64,000 nucleotides of DNA from Epiperipatus broadwayi (lineage: Eukaryota; Onychophora; Udeonychophora; Euonychophora; Peripatidae). Each line of letters begins with the position of its first letter. The stretch's first letter is position 1. The notes beneath the pieces are model-generated. The model had not been told where the DNA came from, searched no databases, and worked only from the letters and a program-made list of their open reading frames with translations. Position numbers and translations under genes: made by a program. The stretch covers positions 3,329,482 through 3,393,481 of the forward strand of contig JAQFVV010006309.1 of assembly GCA_028023455.1 (NCBI GenBank), given 5' to 3'. This document shows, piece after piece, positions 1 through 11,561 of the stretch.

Positions 1-3000
1 ATCTAATATCTAAATTTTCTTTAGTATTATAATTCTAAAAGGTTAATTGATATTATTTCTATTAACTTAGTTGAGGAACTTAATGCTCTATTTTATGTAT
101 TTAATGCTGTATAGTTAATTGCATTTTTATTTATTTAAGAATATGTCAATACCTAGGTTCTATCTACCCAACTGCTGACTTTGAAAAGTTAAGCCTAACT
201 TTTATAAATTTACCTATTGTTAACCTCCTATTGAAAGAAAAAAAAAAGAAAAAGAGTTTTCCACCACCACCCCTTTTATTACTATCAGAAGTTAGATAAT
301 TTTAATTTAAAATGTTTTGATTAACAAATAATTATATTTTTTTAAAAAGAAAAATATATATTTTTACTATAAAAAAAATTAAAATTAATTTTCTCTGTAT
401 TTATTTAAATTATATGTAAAACATTTCAAATGAAAATCTTTTTAAATTCTTGTCAATTGTAATAACCCCCTTCTGTTAATTGCCCTAATTGGAATCACAT
501 GTTGCTCTCTAATGAGTATAAAAAGGGCAATTTTAAAAGCATAATGTGCACTTCTTCATCATCACTATCAATTGGTCACATTAATATTATTTTGCTTGCT
601 GAATTCTACAATCAAGTTAATTAAGTTTCAACTGTTTTGGAGAATAAAACAATATGTGCTGTTAAAAGGAAACTTATCCAAGCAATCAATGTCTTTTCAA
701 GTCATGCTATTTTACTTTAATCTCTAAATTTCTACAAATGGAGGAAAAGAAAACAATTTTCCTATGGAGACAGGAGTTTAAACTTCACCAATGCAATCAG
801 AGTATTATATGTCTTATTACCTTGTGAACTTTTTCAATTTTACTCAAATCTTATTATAATATATTAGCTAAAATTATAAACTTATTATACTACTTTGCTG
901 TGAACTGACTTTACTTGATTAATCTATGGCTAAGATGTTTATATCTCATTATAAAATATAATTATGGATTTACATTTATTATATCTTACTTATTTTATAC
1001 CTGCATTTGAATATATGATTTGCTTTATAATACCTTATAAAAAATAATTACATTTAGACATATGTTTTGGTTTTTAATGAACTTGTTATATTTATATGCC
1101 CATTCTGATATATATATATATACAAACCTATTTAATATAATTCATTTATATTGTGCATTTGTAACTTATGATTCCTTTTATTTGGATACAACTTTAATAT
1201 ATATGTTTTCGTTGCAAGATATATTCCATTTGTTCTTTAATTTAAACAGTCACTAGTCTTTGCAAAGTTACAACATGCTGATAAAAGTTCCTTTCTTTAT
1301 AAGGTCAACATGACTTTTTAAAATCTCTCAAAAGAAATTGCCATCCTGCTGTATTATTTTATTATGGAAAAATCTCCAATCTCCTAATGAGAATATATAT
1401 GGTCATTTGGAATCATTCTTGAAAATGTGCCCTTAAATAAATGAAACAAGATAAACGGTCATCAAAGTAATCAAACTTACAATTGTGGGAAAATTATTTT
1501 TGCTCCATAGAAAAAGAGAAGAGCACATAAGATTTTTTTTTGGGGGGGGGGGGCTTTTATATCTTATTATTATGATGATATTTAAAATGTTATGTGTATT
1601 TAATATTTTGTTAATCTCAATCATATTTTTAAAGTTGGTATATATAAATGATTTTATTCATATTTATTTTGTTTTGAGGGATCGCAGCAAGGGACTTATG
1701 CATGCTTTATAAACATACATAAGGGTAGAGTTGGTACTTTGGTATATATAGTATATCTTGCTTTGGATTGGTGTATAATTTCTATTAACGTTATCATAAC
1801 TTTAAAATTAACTATTTATTTATCTTTCATGTATATGTCTGTATTGGTCTTTTGATTATATTATGCAATATGAATATGAGTATATATGGTGTAAGATTTT
1901 CCATTTAATTATTATTTCAATGCCTTCTATTTTTATTATTGGTATTTCTGCCCGGTATAATGTATTTATTGTGGCATTTATGTTGATGATTTCTCACTTT
2001 GCTTAGATATTATTTGTTAGGTCTTTTCCTTATGATAGCAGTAGATACAAATGGGACACTTGTATATGTGTAGTACTGAACCAGTATTGCTCTTCTCACT
2101 TTGGTATAGCTTGTTTTCTCACCATCATTGTCCAGAAATATTTAAGTATTCCAAGTTATGTATTATGAGAGGCATTTGCATGATTATGCACCCCCATTCC
2201 TTATTATATATTTTCAAATGGTCTTGTGTTGAGTAAAGCATTAAGTTTATATTTCTCTATTCCACAAGCTTTAGTTATTTAAGGCTTCTTTATATTATAT
2301 CATTTAAATTACAAATTATATATTAAGAAATTGTATGCTAATTTCAATGTAGATATATCTTATTATATTACTAGCTACAGCTATATTATTCGTTCATTCA
2401 AATGCACTTATTACACTTAGTATGTATCACTTATTATTAAATGCAAGATTCAGGAGGTTTTTCATTATTTATTTATTTGTATAGTTTAAGTGCACCACAG
2501 ATATGGTATATTACATGTGTGTTATATGTAACTTATGTATTCATTGAAGTAAAGATTTATTTAATTTATTTTTATTGTAAATAGTAGTAAAAAATAATTT
2601 GTAGTTTTGTTGAATTGTAAGCTAAAAGAAAATATATTCAACCCCTGTAATAAATATTAATTCTATTCTTTGATTACATTTCTGTGTCCATTGCTATCTG
2701 TCACAACCATATCCCAGAAAATCCATTTAAATAGTAAAAGTGTGTATAAGAATATATATTATTTTGAAATTGTCACATTGATACAATTCATGTAACCCAG
2801 TATATATGCAATCAGATTTATATAAGATTACTTTATTGATGCTTTTGTTATGAGAGTACTTAGTGATGCAACAAAATGCCCTTTTACTTACTGCACCACT
2901 TTAACTTTGCTATTGTTAGATAATTATTTTAAATTTTAAGAAAATTTGATTTTGTTTAACTGATGATGTAAGAATTAAAAATAAGAGTTAATCTTTGCTA

Positions 3001-5370
3001 GACAATGTTATGTTTAAACCCATCTTTAGATAAATCTGTATTTCATTATAAAGGAAGAAAATGTTGATAAGATGTTAAGAAAATGAGTTGCAATGTTATT
3101 ATCACTGCTATTAGTTAAAACAATGTAAATTATATTATTATTTTTTAGATTATCATTGCAAAGTTAGTATTCCTTACAACTAAATTATTTAGTGTTTAAG
3201 AAACTGAAATTATTATTGTTATTCATTATTATTATTTGTAGACTATAAGTATAAATTATCAACCAACCATTCATCTATCCACATCTTGTAAAATAATGTA
3301 TTAATTACTGTGTGCTTAATCCATGAGAGGATTTATTTAGTTAGTGTTTACTTAGCCTATCAGTGGACTTATTGGTTATATGTTTATTTAATGCATTATA
3401 TGTCTTGTCCTGATTTAGAGCTGTGTTTAGATCTACACTTTACTTTATGGTTACTTGGTCACTGTCTGGAAGGTTACAATATATATATATAAGTCATGTC
3501 ATTTTTTTTCTTTTGAAATATATTCATCCCAGAATTATTAATATCTAACTTTTCTTTCTAAAGTTTTGATCACTTCACAAGTTTTTATTAAAGGATTATA
3601 TATATATATCCAGATTCAACTGTGTATGATTTATAGTACCAACTTACTGACAAAGATACATTACTACTGTAAATCATATTTGTGCCCCATGAAAATCATC
3701 ATTTTAACATATATGTATACGACAAGTTTTTAAAATATTCTTAACAATTATTAAATCCTATTTACATTTTCAAAAAACATGCAGTTCTTTATAAAGAGCA
3801 TCAGGAGTCATAACTTTGATAGAGAAAAGTGGATATTAATGATTCAGTAATAGATAAACAATTTTTAAAAGAAAAAGTAGAATATATGTGTTATTAAAAA
3901 TTTTATATTCATAATTTGAAGACTGATCTATTAAAACAATTTGTGCTTTTAGTATTCTTAAAAGATTAATATTTCTTCAAAATTGCTGAATCTGGAGAAA
4001 TTGAAATGAATTATTCAAAAAATAAATATATTAATTATGTAACAAAACAGTAATTCTAATTTTGGCTTCCAATCATGATATTAAATTAAAAATAAAATAT
4101 TACTGTGGATCAAACAAAAATACTGTTACTAAAATATTATTATATAAAATCCTGTTGTCTTATGCAGTATGATGTTGTATAATTGCTGTTTCAGTAAAAG
4201 CAGAATTTCTATTCACTTGTCTGTGTTTTTTTTCTCCCCCTCTCTCTATCTTTTAGTATTATCTCCCTGCATTAACTGTGATAATTAGAATGTGTTGTGA
4301 ATTCTTATTTCCATTTATAATTATAAGCACAGAATCTTGTATATATACTAATGATTTCTTTTTATTCATAATATATTGATATCTTTAATTAGATCATAAA
4401 TAAAACTTTTTTGGTCTAACTATTATTTTAACTAAGATTTTTTTTTTTTTTAAAATAAACAAAATCAGTCAGCTCTCCGATGTAAATATCTTTGTAATTA
4501 CAGTTATTGTGTACTACTCCTTTTAATTAATTATTTTGTTTAGTTTAAATAAAAATAATTAATGTTAATAACTGTACTAGTTTAGTAATTTATTCAGATT
4601 TTTTTAATCATATGTTAATTAAGATGTGAAATAGCATTTGTTAATGATAAAATTAATTATATATCTTTTGTTTTGACTAATAAATTAAAGTTGTTTTAAA
4701 AATTAGAATGACAATATAAATAATTAAAAAGAATTTTATTATAAAAAAGAATATATGATTTTGTGTATGTATATAAACACATGTAACAAATAATGGGAGC
4801 ATATTAACGTGATTTTAATAAATTGTATGAATATAACTTTTTTTATTATATATATATAAAGATTATTTTATCTTCAATAATTATCGTTCATTACTATTTT
4901 TATTAATAACTTTTTCTATGAAATTTCATTTTTCTAATATTTTTTCACTCAACCAATTTAATATAAATAATAAAAAAATAATAGTAATAACTTTTAACAA
5001 AATAACTCTAAAAGTTAATATTGGATTTTTTTTTTTAATTGATTTTTTTTTTTGCATTAAATATAATAATTTTTGACATATTTTATTTGTAACAATTTTA
5101 AATGATTTTTTTTTTAAAAAAAAAATCATTTATAACTTAAATTGAAGATTAAGTATTAGTTGAGCAATAATTAATTTTTATGCTAACAATGAATTTAAAC
5201 AAACATCATATTAAAGAATTTTTTTTTTTAAAAAAAAAAAAATATTATTTTAAAAATGACAAAACAGAATTTATCTGAAAATATCATAGGCCTATTTTCG
5301 TCCTATCCCCCTCCCCCAGACATCATTACAGATATAAGAATATTTATGAATATTTTTATTTTTAGTCAAT
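1..5370. other. AT-rich DNA without recognisable genes
   Basis: No ORF here resembles a known protein; the few short ones are low-complexity AT translation products. The stretch holds A/T runs, a poly-T/poly-G junction near 1531-1553 and short (TA)n tracts near 1106, 3480 and 3600. I see no splice-bounded exon and no repeat shared with the rest of the window, apart from the motif GGTTACAATATATATATAT near 3472, which recurs near 15404 and 62672. Confidence 0.6.
5101..5130. repeat. Perfect 30-bp palindrome (T10/A10 centre)
   Basis: The arms AATGA-T10 and A10-TCATT are exact reverse complements with no loop. A similar T-run/A-run palindrome lies at about 5219-5241, and others occur near 34377-34392 and 35629-35649. 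They could extrude as cruciforms, or they may mark head-to-head poly-A tails of retroposed sequences; neither can be decided from sequence alone. Confidence 0.85.
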
Positions 5371-5374
5371 CGTT

Positions 5375-5440
5375 ATTGGCCGAGCTGTCCTTACAAGCAG
5401 TTGTCCCTGGTCCGTGGGCTCGCTGATGCTTTGATACATG
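5375..5440 (+). other. GC-richer patch with tRNA A-box-like motif
   Basis: This 65-bp island is much less AT-rich than its surroundings and contains TGGCCGAGCTG, which resembles the A box of leucine or serine tRNAs. A good B box is not present; GTGGGCTCG is the closest match. It may be a worn tRNA-derived SINE head or tRNA pseudogene. No cloverleaf could be drawn. Confidence 0.25.
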
Positions 5441-6153
5441 AAAAAAAAAAATAGATAGATTTTAAATGCTATAACTGGTTTATGTTAGAAGAGGCTGGTT
5501 TCAAAAGTTGAGTTTATAGGTAGAAGCAAACTGTAAGATATATCTGCAAAAAGTATTTTCTTTAAGAATTGAATTATTATTTCTAGTTATTACTATTTAT
5601 CTATAGTTACTAGAGTTTAAGAATAAAAATTTAAAAATGATTAGATATTTTAAAATCTAATGAAATGAGATGAATAACCTATCAGAAAAAAATGAAGATG
5701 ATATAAAAGTTTGTTATTTTGGAATTAGCAAAAACCATAAGCTATCTGCACTTCTTTATATATATTGCAACCTAACAAATGAACGGTGCAAGGTTTTGAG
5801 ACAGAACAGTGTAAAATTCGTTGCAGACAAATCCCTATCCAATGCACTTTAAAACTCTCAAGTCTCTCATGTTCTTTTATAGTATAAATCTCAAATAACG
5901 AATATAATTAATAGCAGTAATAACAAATATTTTAATAGAATATTCTGATTATGTTACAATTATGGGGTTTGAACTTCTCTCAGGGTTCATGTCATAAGCT
6001 TAGATATTTTAAAATTTTAAATACTAGCTCAAGTTTCAATATTTTAGCTGTATCTCAGGTTCACATTATACTTAACATAAAATAATAATTATAATAGGCA
6101 TTTCAAAGTTCTCCTATGCAATATTTATTTAAATTGTAAATAAAACATTTTAT

Positions 6154-6350
6154 CACATGATCACTATCTCATACTAACACATAATTGTTATTAAACAATT
6201 CAAAACAAAGCAAAATTCTCCATATAGTAGTGTCATCTTGTGCTAACAAGAGCAATCAATGGATGCCAGAAGGCTTGTGCATAAAATCCCTATCTATTGC
6301 CTACTCATCCAATATCCCCAGACTACTTTCTGGCTTGTGGCCTTCATCAT
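6154..6350 (-). repeat. Hammerhead-repeat family 1, truncated copy
   Basis: On the minus strand this matches the 3' half of the repeat seen at 19308-20204 and 26323-26650, from the ribozyme-like core to the terminal GATCATGTGA segment. It begins abruptly at the core (ATGATGA where CTGATGA is expected), so the 5' half, including one strand of stem I, is missing. The stem III hexamer is also mutated (AGTAGT). This is a dead, 5'-truncated insertion. Confidence 0.75.
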
Positions 6351-7463
6351 TTTTATAACTTTATTCTTGATATCTTGTGCTTCAATCAAATATGAAATGC
6401 AAATACACTAAACTGAGTTTATCAATATTTAGATGATTAATAATCATCATACAAAACATTTTTAAAGCATTTAAATTTTCTTTATGTATAAATATTTTAT
6501 TTATCTGAATATTTTATTTATCTGGCACCTAAATATATCTAGTTTTGTACAATTTTACCATAATTATCCCTTTAAGTATTGCTACAAATTATAATACAAT
6601 TATCATCCAATACATCTCTCCAACTATCTTGCACTAAGGATAAAACAACAAATATCTATGTCTATATTAGTCCATTAACGTTATATTAACTTCCACATAA
6701 TATCAACTTCATCCCAAAACCACTGTGATAAAGCATTTGTTCTTACATTACAAAATAATGCATTGTAGAAATTATAAGTATACCATTATGATACTATTAG
6801 TACCTATGAGAGGTAAAAAAAAAATAGATATAAGATACACATTATAAATCAAAACTGCTTAAAATATTAAATTGCAGTAACTAACAATTAACCTTAAAAT
6901 AAATATGCCTAGAAAATATCCTTAAATATTCAACAATACTTTTAAACATTGTAATATAAACAAGATGGATAATAAATAATATACAAATAGACAAGTGTTA
7001 GCTATGTTAAGGAAATCCAAAAGATTAACAAGTCACACTCTTTCACAGAAGGGCTGAATATATGCCTTAGCAAGAGAAAAGATATCAACACCAATTGCCA
7101 AATTAACAGCTGACTTCAAGCAGCATGGTAATAAATAAATAAGCAAAGCAGAAATATAATAATAGCAATAATAATAATATATAAATGGTCACTCACATAT
7201 ACTCATATGTATAATAAAACATTTATCTAATCAATTAATGTGTGGAACTCGCAAAACATGATGGTATAACAAAACTACATCTATAATTTGTATGCTATTT
7301 AGATTTCATACACTGACTTTCAGACACTCTAAAATGTTCACATATATCAAGTAAAAAGGCTGTTTTACCCAGTACAACAATTTCACATAACATATCAAAT
7401 ACTAACCCAAAGAACTTAATAATTATTAAAATAAAATATTTGTCTGGATATATATATATATAT
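6351..7463. other. AT-rich DNA, nothing recognised
   Basis: There is no convincing ORF or repeat. The segment ends in a (TA)n tract (about 7450-7467) into which the LTR element at 7468 inserted. Confidence 0.6.
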
Positions 7464-7467
7464 ATAT

Positions 7468-8990
7468 TGTACCTATATTGATATAGGAACATATAATTTT
7501 ATCTAAAATTATATTATTAAAATAATCTTTCATTAAAGAAAAACATACCAATCTCTTTTCATTCAAGAAAAAATAATGTTAAAGCTAATATATGTGTGTA
7601 TATATGTGCGATTGTCAACAATAGAATAAATGTTATTAGAAATAAATGAAAGTTAAAGAAGATTATCATTAAAAAACATGGCAATGGCTATTAGATATTA
7701 ATTAATATAAAACAATACGTTTTTGCATGGCTATTACTAATTAAGCAATCTTTCAAAACACGTTTATCAAATGATTATCACTGGAATTTCGACAACAGAT
7801 CTTTGTCGGAGATAGAAAGACAACACGTCGCAGGTATAAATAGACTTTTTTATCGGACAATAGTTCAGTTCACAAATTAGTTGAATGAGTGCAGTTCACA
7901 AAGTAAGTGCAGTTCAGAAATTAATTGAGTCAGTTAAACAAAATGCAGTGTTGAGAAGATTTTGGGAATTCACGCCTCTCCACAGCCTAAAAAGTCCGAT
8001 GAAAATAGCAACATCTGCCCGTGAAATAATGTCAACGTAACAACTTAGAAAATCTCCGTCAATATCTAATTGTCTCCAATAGTAATAATCATGAAAATCA
8101 GGGAGCTCATCAAGGAAAAGTCCCAGCCAGCTGGTAAGCATTCATAATGGAAATATTCTCACCGAAAGCAGCCTCCAAAGAGAACAAAATTCTACGTCTA
8201 CATTCAAAAGCCTAGGTAAAAACATTTGCTTATTTCGTTTATACTGTAATAGCCATTGCATTGCATTAATTCATACGAATCTTTCAAGAGTCTAATTATA
8301 TGAACTTTATATCATACATAAATGAACTATTGATATGTGTGTTTAAATTTCAAATGCTATGTAATACTTTATTATTATTATGTGTGTGTGAGTTAATATG
8401 TGCGTGATCCTTATATCAATATTATTAGTTAAATTAGATAAATACCAGTGTTCTATTGTTAAAATCTACGAGAATATTTAAACTAGTTTAGAAATGTTAA
8501 TTTAAAAAATATGCGTGTGTTTTGTTAGAATTAAAAAATGTTTAAAATTAGTAAATGTTAGTTAAGAAATTGTCTTTAAAATTAAACTTTATTTGTCGGT
8601 CAATTCTTTTTATCAATTCTTTTACAATTTTTTTTATAAATTCTTTTTAAATTCTTTATCAAGTCTTTTAACCAATAACTACGTATAATCTATTAGTGAT
8701 TACAAACAGCTGAGTTAGTCATGGATTTAGGCGTTGAGTTAGTGGCCATTGCTCAAAGTGCGTTATTTATTCATCCTTGAATAGATAGCTGGCGCCCGTG
8801 TTTATACACAAACAAAAAAAAGTGTTTGGAACTTGGTGTTGAACTCAACAGTCGAGAAGAAGTTATGTCCTGGAAATGTAACTCTAGTTATATATTTTAT
8901 AGCTATCGTTTGGGCATACATACTCTCTGAGTATGTTCTTCTCTGCCTAAGAGACCGGTGTTTTGAATTCACACATTCGAACCCAGTTCA
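7468..8990 (+). repeat. 5' LTR of element A
   Basis: This 1523-bp copy begins TGTACCTATATTG and ends CCCAGTTCA. It aligns over nearly its whole length with 11562-13189. It holds a TATA box and initiator at 7835-7871. It contains about 48 bp (near 8128-8175) that the right LTR lacks, and it lacks the 148-bp terminal duplication of the right LTR. Confidence 0.9.
7835..7871 (+). promoter_or_regulatory. LTR core promoter: TATA box and initiator
   Basis: TATAAATAG begins at 7835 and an insect-type initiator TCAGTT has its A at 7867, 32 bases from the first T of the TATA box, which is canonical RNA polymerase II spacing. The same pair with the same spacing occurs in the right LTR (TATAAATAG at 11924, initiator A at 11956). 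Further CAGTT copies follow at short intervals. The predicted start would fall about 400 bases into the LTR, giving a long R-U5 of over 1.1 kb. Confidence 0.65.
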
Positions 8991-8992
8991 AA

Positions 8993-9010
8993 TGGCTTTA
9001 CCCAACGTGG
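8993..9010 (+). other. Primer-binding site, tRNA-Lys-like
   Basis: Two bases inside the 5' LTR lies TGGCTTTACCCAACGTGG. The 3' end of animal tRNA-Lys predicts TGGCGCCCAACGTGGGG, so the match is TGGC, a small variable insert, then CCCAACGTGGG. The second element has a decayed version at the same position (22139). I infer tRNA-Lys priming; the internal TTTA block is an oddity. Confidence 0.6.
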
Positions 9011-9348
9011 GCCGAACTTTTCATAAATGACAGTTAATTAAATACTTTGTTCTTGTTGAAAATAAAAATCTAAAAAGTTAAATTACGTATGTAAAAGTGT
9101 TTTAATTTAAAAAAAAAAAAAAAAAGAATTGACCGAAAATTTTTTTTCCGAAATGAAAAGAGATTTTGACATTTATGCTATCAAATCAGAGTCAATTAGA
9201 TGTTATGGGCAGAGTTAAAGCATTAAGATGGGTAGTAAAAAGGACAAAAGGGTGGAGTTAGCGTGAGTTTCCATCTTAGTAAGAAAAATAAATAAACAAT
9301 TCGATTTTGCAAAATATAATTTAAAAAATACAAAGTAATAGCATAACT

Positions 9349-10098
9349 ATGAATAAAGAAATGAATCTGAAAGAAAGCCCAATATATTTTAAAAATCCCC
9401 AGTTAGTAGAAAAGGAGAAAGAAGTATCTGAGACGCGAATGATGATGAAAATGATGATGAATATGATGGAAGAAATGCGTCAAGAATTTAAACAAAGTCA
9501 ACAAGAATTGTGTCAGAAATTTGAACAAAGTCAGTTAGAACTCAAAGCAGAATTGAAGGAAGAAATTAGTCAGGTTAAAACAGAAATTAAAGAACTCAGA
9601 GCAGAAGTAAGAGAAATAAGATGTGAGATAAAGGTAGAGAAGAACCAAGAAGTTATAGAGTTAGATTTAATTAAAGAAAGTCAGGAAGTTGAAAAGGAAG
9701 TTGAGGTGATAAAAGACATAGAAATTGAATTAGAATCAGATAGCGTTGTGATAAATAAAGTAGATGTAGATCAAGAAATAGAAAAAAAACATAAGTTCAA
9801 GGTAGTAGATAGTGTAGAAAAGTTTTTACAAAAATTTAAAAAGGTTAAACTAAACGTTCGCATTCGCTGTAGACGTAGATTTAAAACAAAGAGAAAGCGT
9901 AGAAAAAAATATTCCCAGATTGAAGTAATTCGGAGTTTGTCTAGGTATAAAGGTTTTCTGAGTTATGAAGTCGAAAACAGAATGGAAAGAGAAAGAGATA
10001 AAGCAATAAAATATAAAAGCGGAACCGATAAGAGAGGAAAGTTAGTTTATATTATAGAATTTATAGAAAGAAAAAAGGAGCCGCCTGACATAGTTTAA
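9349..10098 (+). CDS. Gag-like coiled-coil protein of LTR element A
   Basis: This is an intact 249-residue ORF, the longest in the window, starting at the first ATG after the leader. Residues about 25-95 are rich in M, E, K and Q with heptad-like spacing (a probable coiled coil). Residues 100-145 are strongly acidic. Residues 160-187 are very basic (RCRRRFKTKRKRRKK), suggesting nucleic-acid binding. The tail ends RKKEPPDIV. No zinc knuckle, protease or polymerase motif is present. Its position between the primer site and polypurine tract, and its homology to the frameshifted ORF at 22495-23270, support a structural (Gag-like) role inferred from context. The relative has about 40 extra residues before the conserved tail, so this copy may carry an in-frame deletion. 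I do not recognise the family. Confidence 0.7.
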   Translation: MNKEMNLKESPIYFKNPQLVEKEKEVSETRMMMKMMMNMMEEMRQEFKQSQQELCQKFEQSQLELKAELKEEISQVKTEIKELRAEVREIRCEIKVEKNQEVIELDLIKESQEVEKEVEVIKDIEIELESDSVVINKVDVDQEIEKKHKFKVVDSVEKFLQKFKKVKLNVRIRCRRRFKTKRKRRKKYSQIEVIRSLSRYKGFLSYEVENRMERERDKAIKYKSGTDKRGKLVYIIEFIERKKEPPDIV

Positions 10099-11540
10099 GA
10101 GTTAGTAAACGGGCGGAATAGTAAAGGAAATAAACAAAAAGGACCGGAAATGGACAATGAGCACGAATATGATTATTCTAAAGTAAATAAATCTAATAAA
10201 TCAAATCTGAAACTTCTATTTAAAACTTAAGACAATAAATTTAAAAATGAATGAATAATAATAAATGAAATGTTGCAAGTAATAATAATAACGTAGGCTT
10301 CGCAAAATAAAAGATTTTTTTTTTCTCCATGCATATATTAATTAAGAAGAAATGCTTGTAAACAAACAGCTCAAATAAAAAAAAAGAAAATCAATCAATA
10401 AAATCAAGTTAAATAAATGGGTCAAGTTAATGATGTAAAAGTAAAGTTGTAGGTTTAAATAAATGAAAAGATAACGGAATTTCTAGAATAAAATTAAGTT
10501 AGGCAAATATATATTTGTATAATAATGAATCGCAATAAAGTAAAACAGTTTTTTTCTGAGTACACGCACATTAAAATAAAATAGTTTTGAATACGTAAGT
10601 TAATAAAAGGAAGTAAATAAATGGTTTAAAGTAATCAAGTCCAATAAAATCTTTGTATAATAATAAAGAGCAGTAAAATAAGATAGTTTTTGAATATATG
10701 CACAGTAATATATAAGTTAAAGTAATGGGTTAAAGTAATATTGTAATATAAATAAATATGTGTCCGTGATAGTTTCAAAATAATATTGTAGCATAAATAA
10801 ATATGGATAATGTTCGTATGGGTTTAAAATAAGTATCGTAAAACTAAATATTTAAATAATGTTTATAATGAATTTAAAAATAATATAAATGAATGTCAAT
10901 CTAAGTTGTATTAGGAGTGTATAAGGGTTCGAATCTAAAGGGATGAGGGTAGTATTGAAATAAGTTAGATAAGGATTAAGTTTAAAGCTCTCGTCTGGAT
11001 AAATTCTAGTACCCGCAACGGATTGTCCGGGATCATTCCTCTTTTAAAAAGCACACTGGCAACAACCAGAGTAAGTCGTAAGTCACTTTTCAGGGGAGAA
11101 TCCCCATATCTCGTACCTCGTTTTCCAAAGCGTAAGTCGGAAATGGACAGTTGAAAATTCCTGCCATTGCAGCTGCTTAGTCAAAGTCTGATCAAGAGAA
11201 TCGGCAATCGTTTTCCAGGGCGTAAGTCAGAAATGGACAGTTGAAATTCCTGCCATTTGCAGCCACCTTTTCTTAGTCAAAGTCCGATCAAGAGAATCGG
11301 CAGCCGAAGCTTCGTTTATAAAAGATCCCTGTGCCACAAATTTAGTTTGTCCTCGTGGTCATTATCCAGGATGAACATTGTAAGCAATGTTACCAGCATA
11401 GAAAGAAGAAAAGCATAATTGGAGATTGCCCTTAGTATGGAAAGGAAAAGATATAAAAAAAAAGCAAACTTAGAAAGAATAATAAATTAAGATTCAATGT
11501 TGTCAGAGATGAAATGGTCAAAAATGACACATTTTACTCT
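10099..11540 (+). other. Non-coding internal region of element A
   Basis: About 1.4 kb follows the Gag-like stop codon without a usable ORF. A roughly 85-bp block is repeated near 11120-11200 and 11208-11300 (CGTAAGTCGGAAATGGACAG and a close copy), giving a short internal tandem duplication with GC-richer sequence. Related sequence is present in element B near 23940-24060. Confidence 0.6.
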
Positions 11541-11561
11541 CAAAAAGGAAGGGCGGTGTAA
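11541..11561 (+). other. Polypurine tract before the 3' LTR
   Basis: The purine-rich stretch AAAAAGGAAGGGCGG is followed by TGTAA and then the LTR start TGTACC. Element B has GGAGGAGCGGCATAA at the same place, so the arrangement is conserved. It would prime plus-strand synthesis. Confidence 0.6.
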
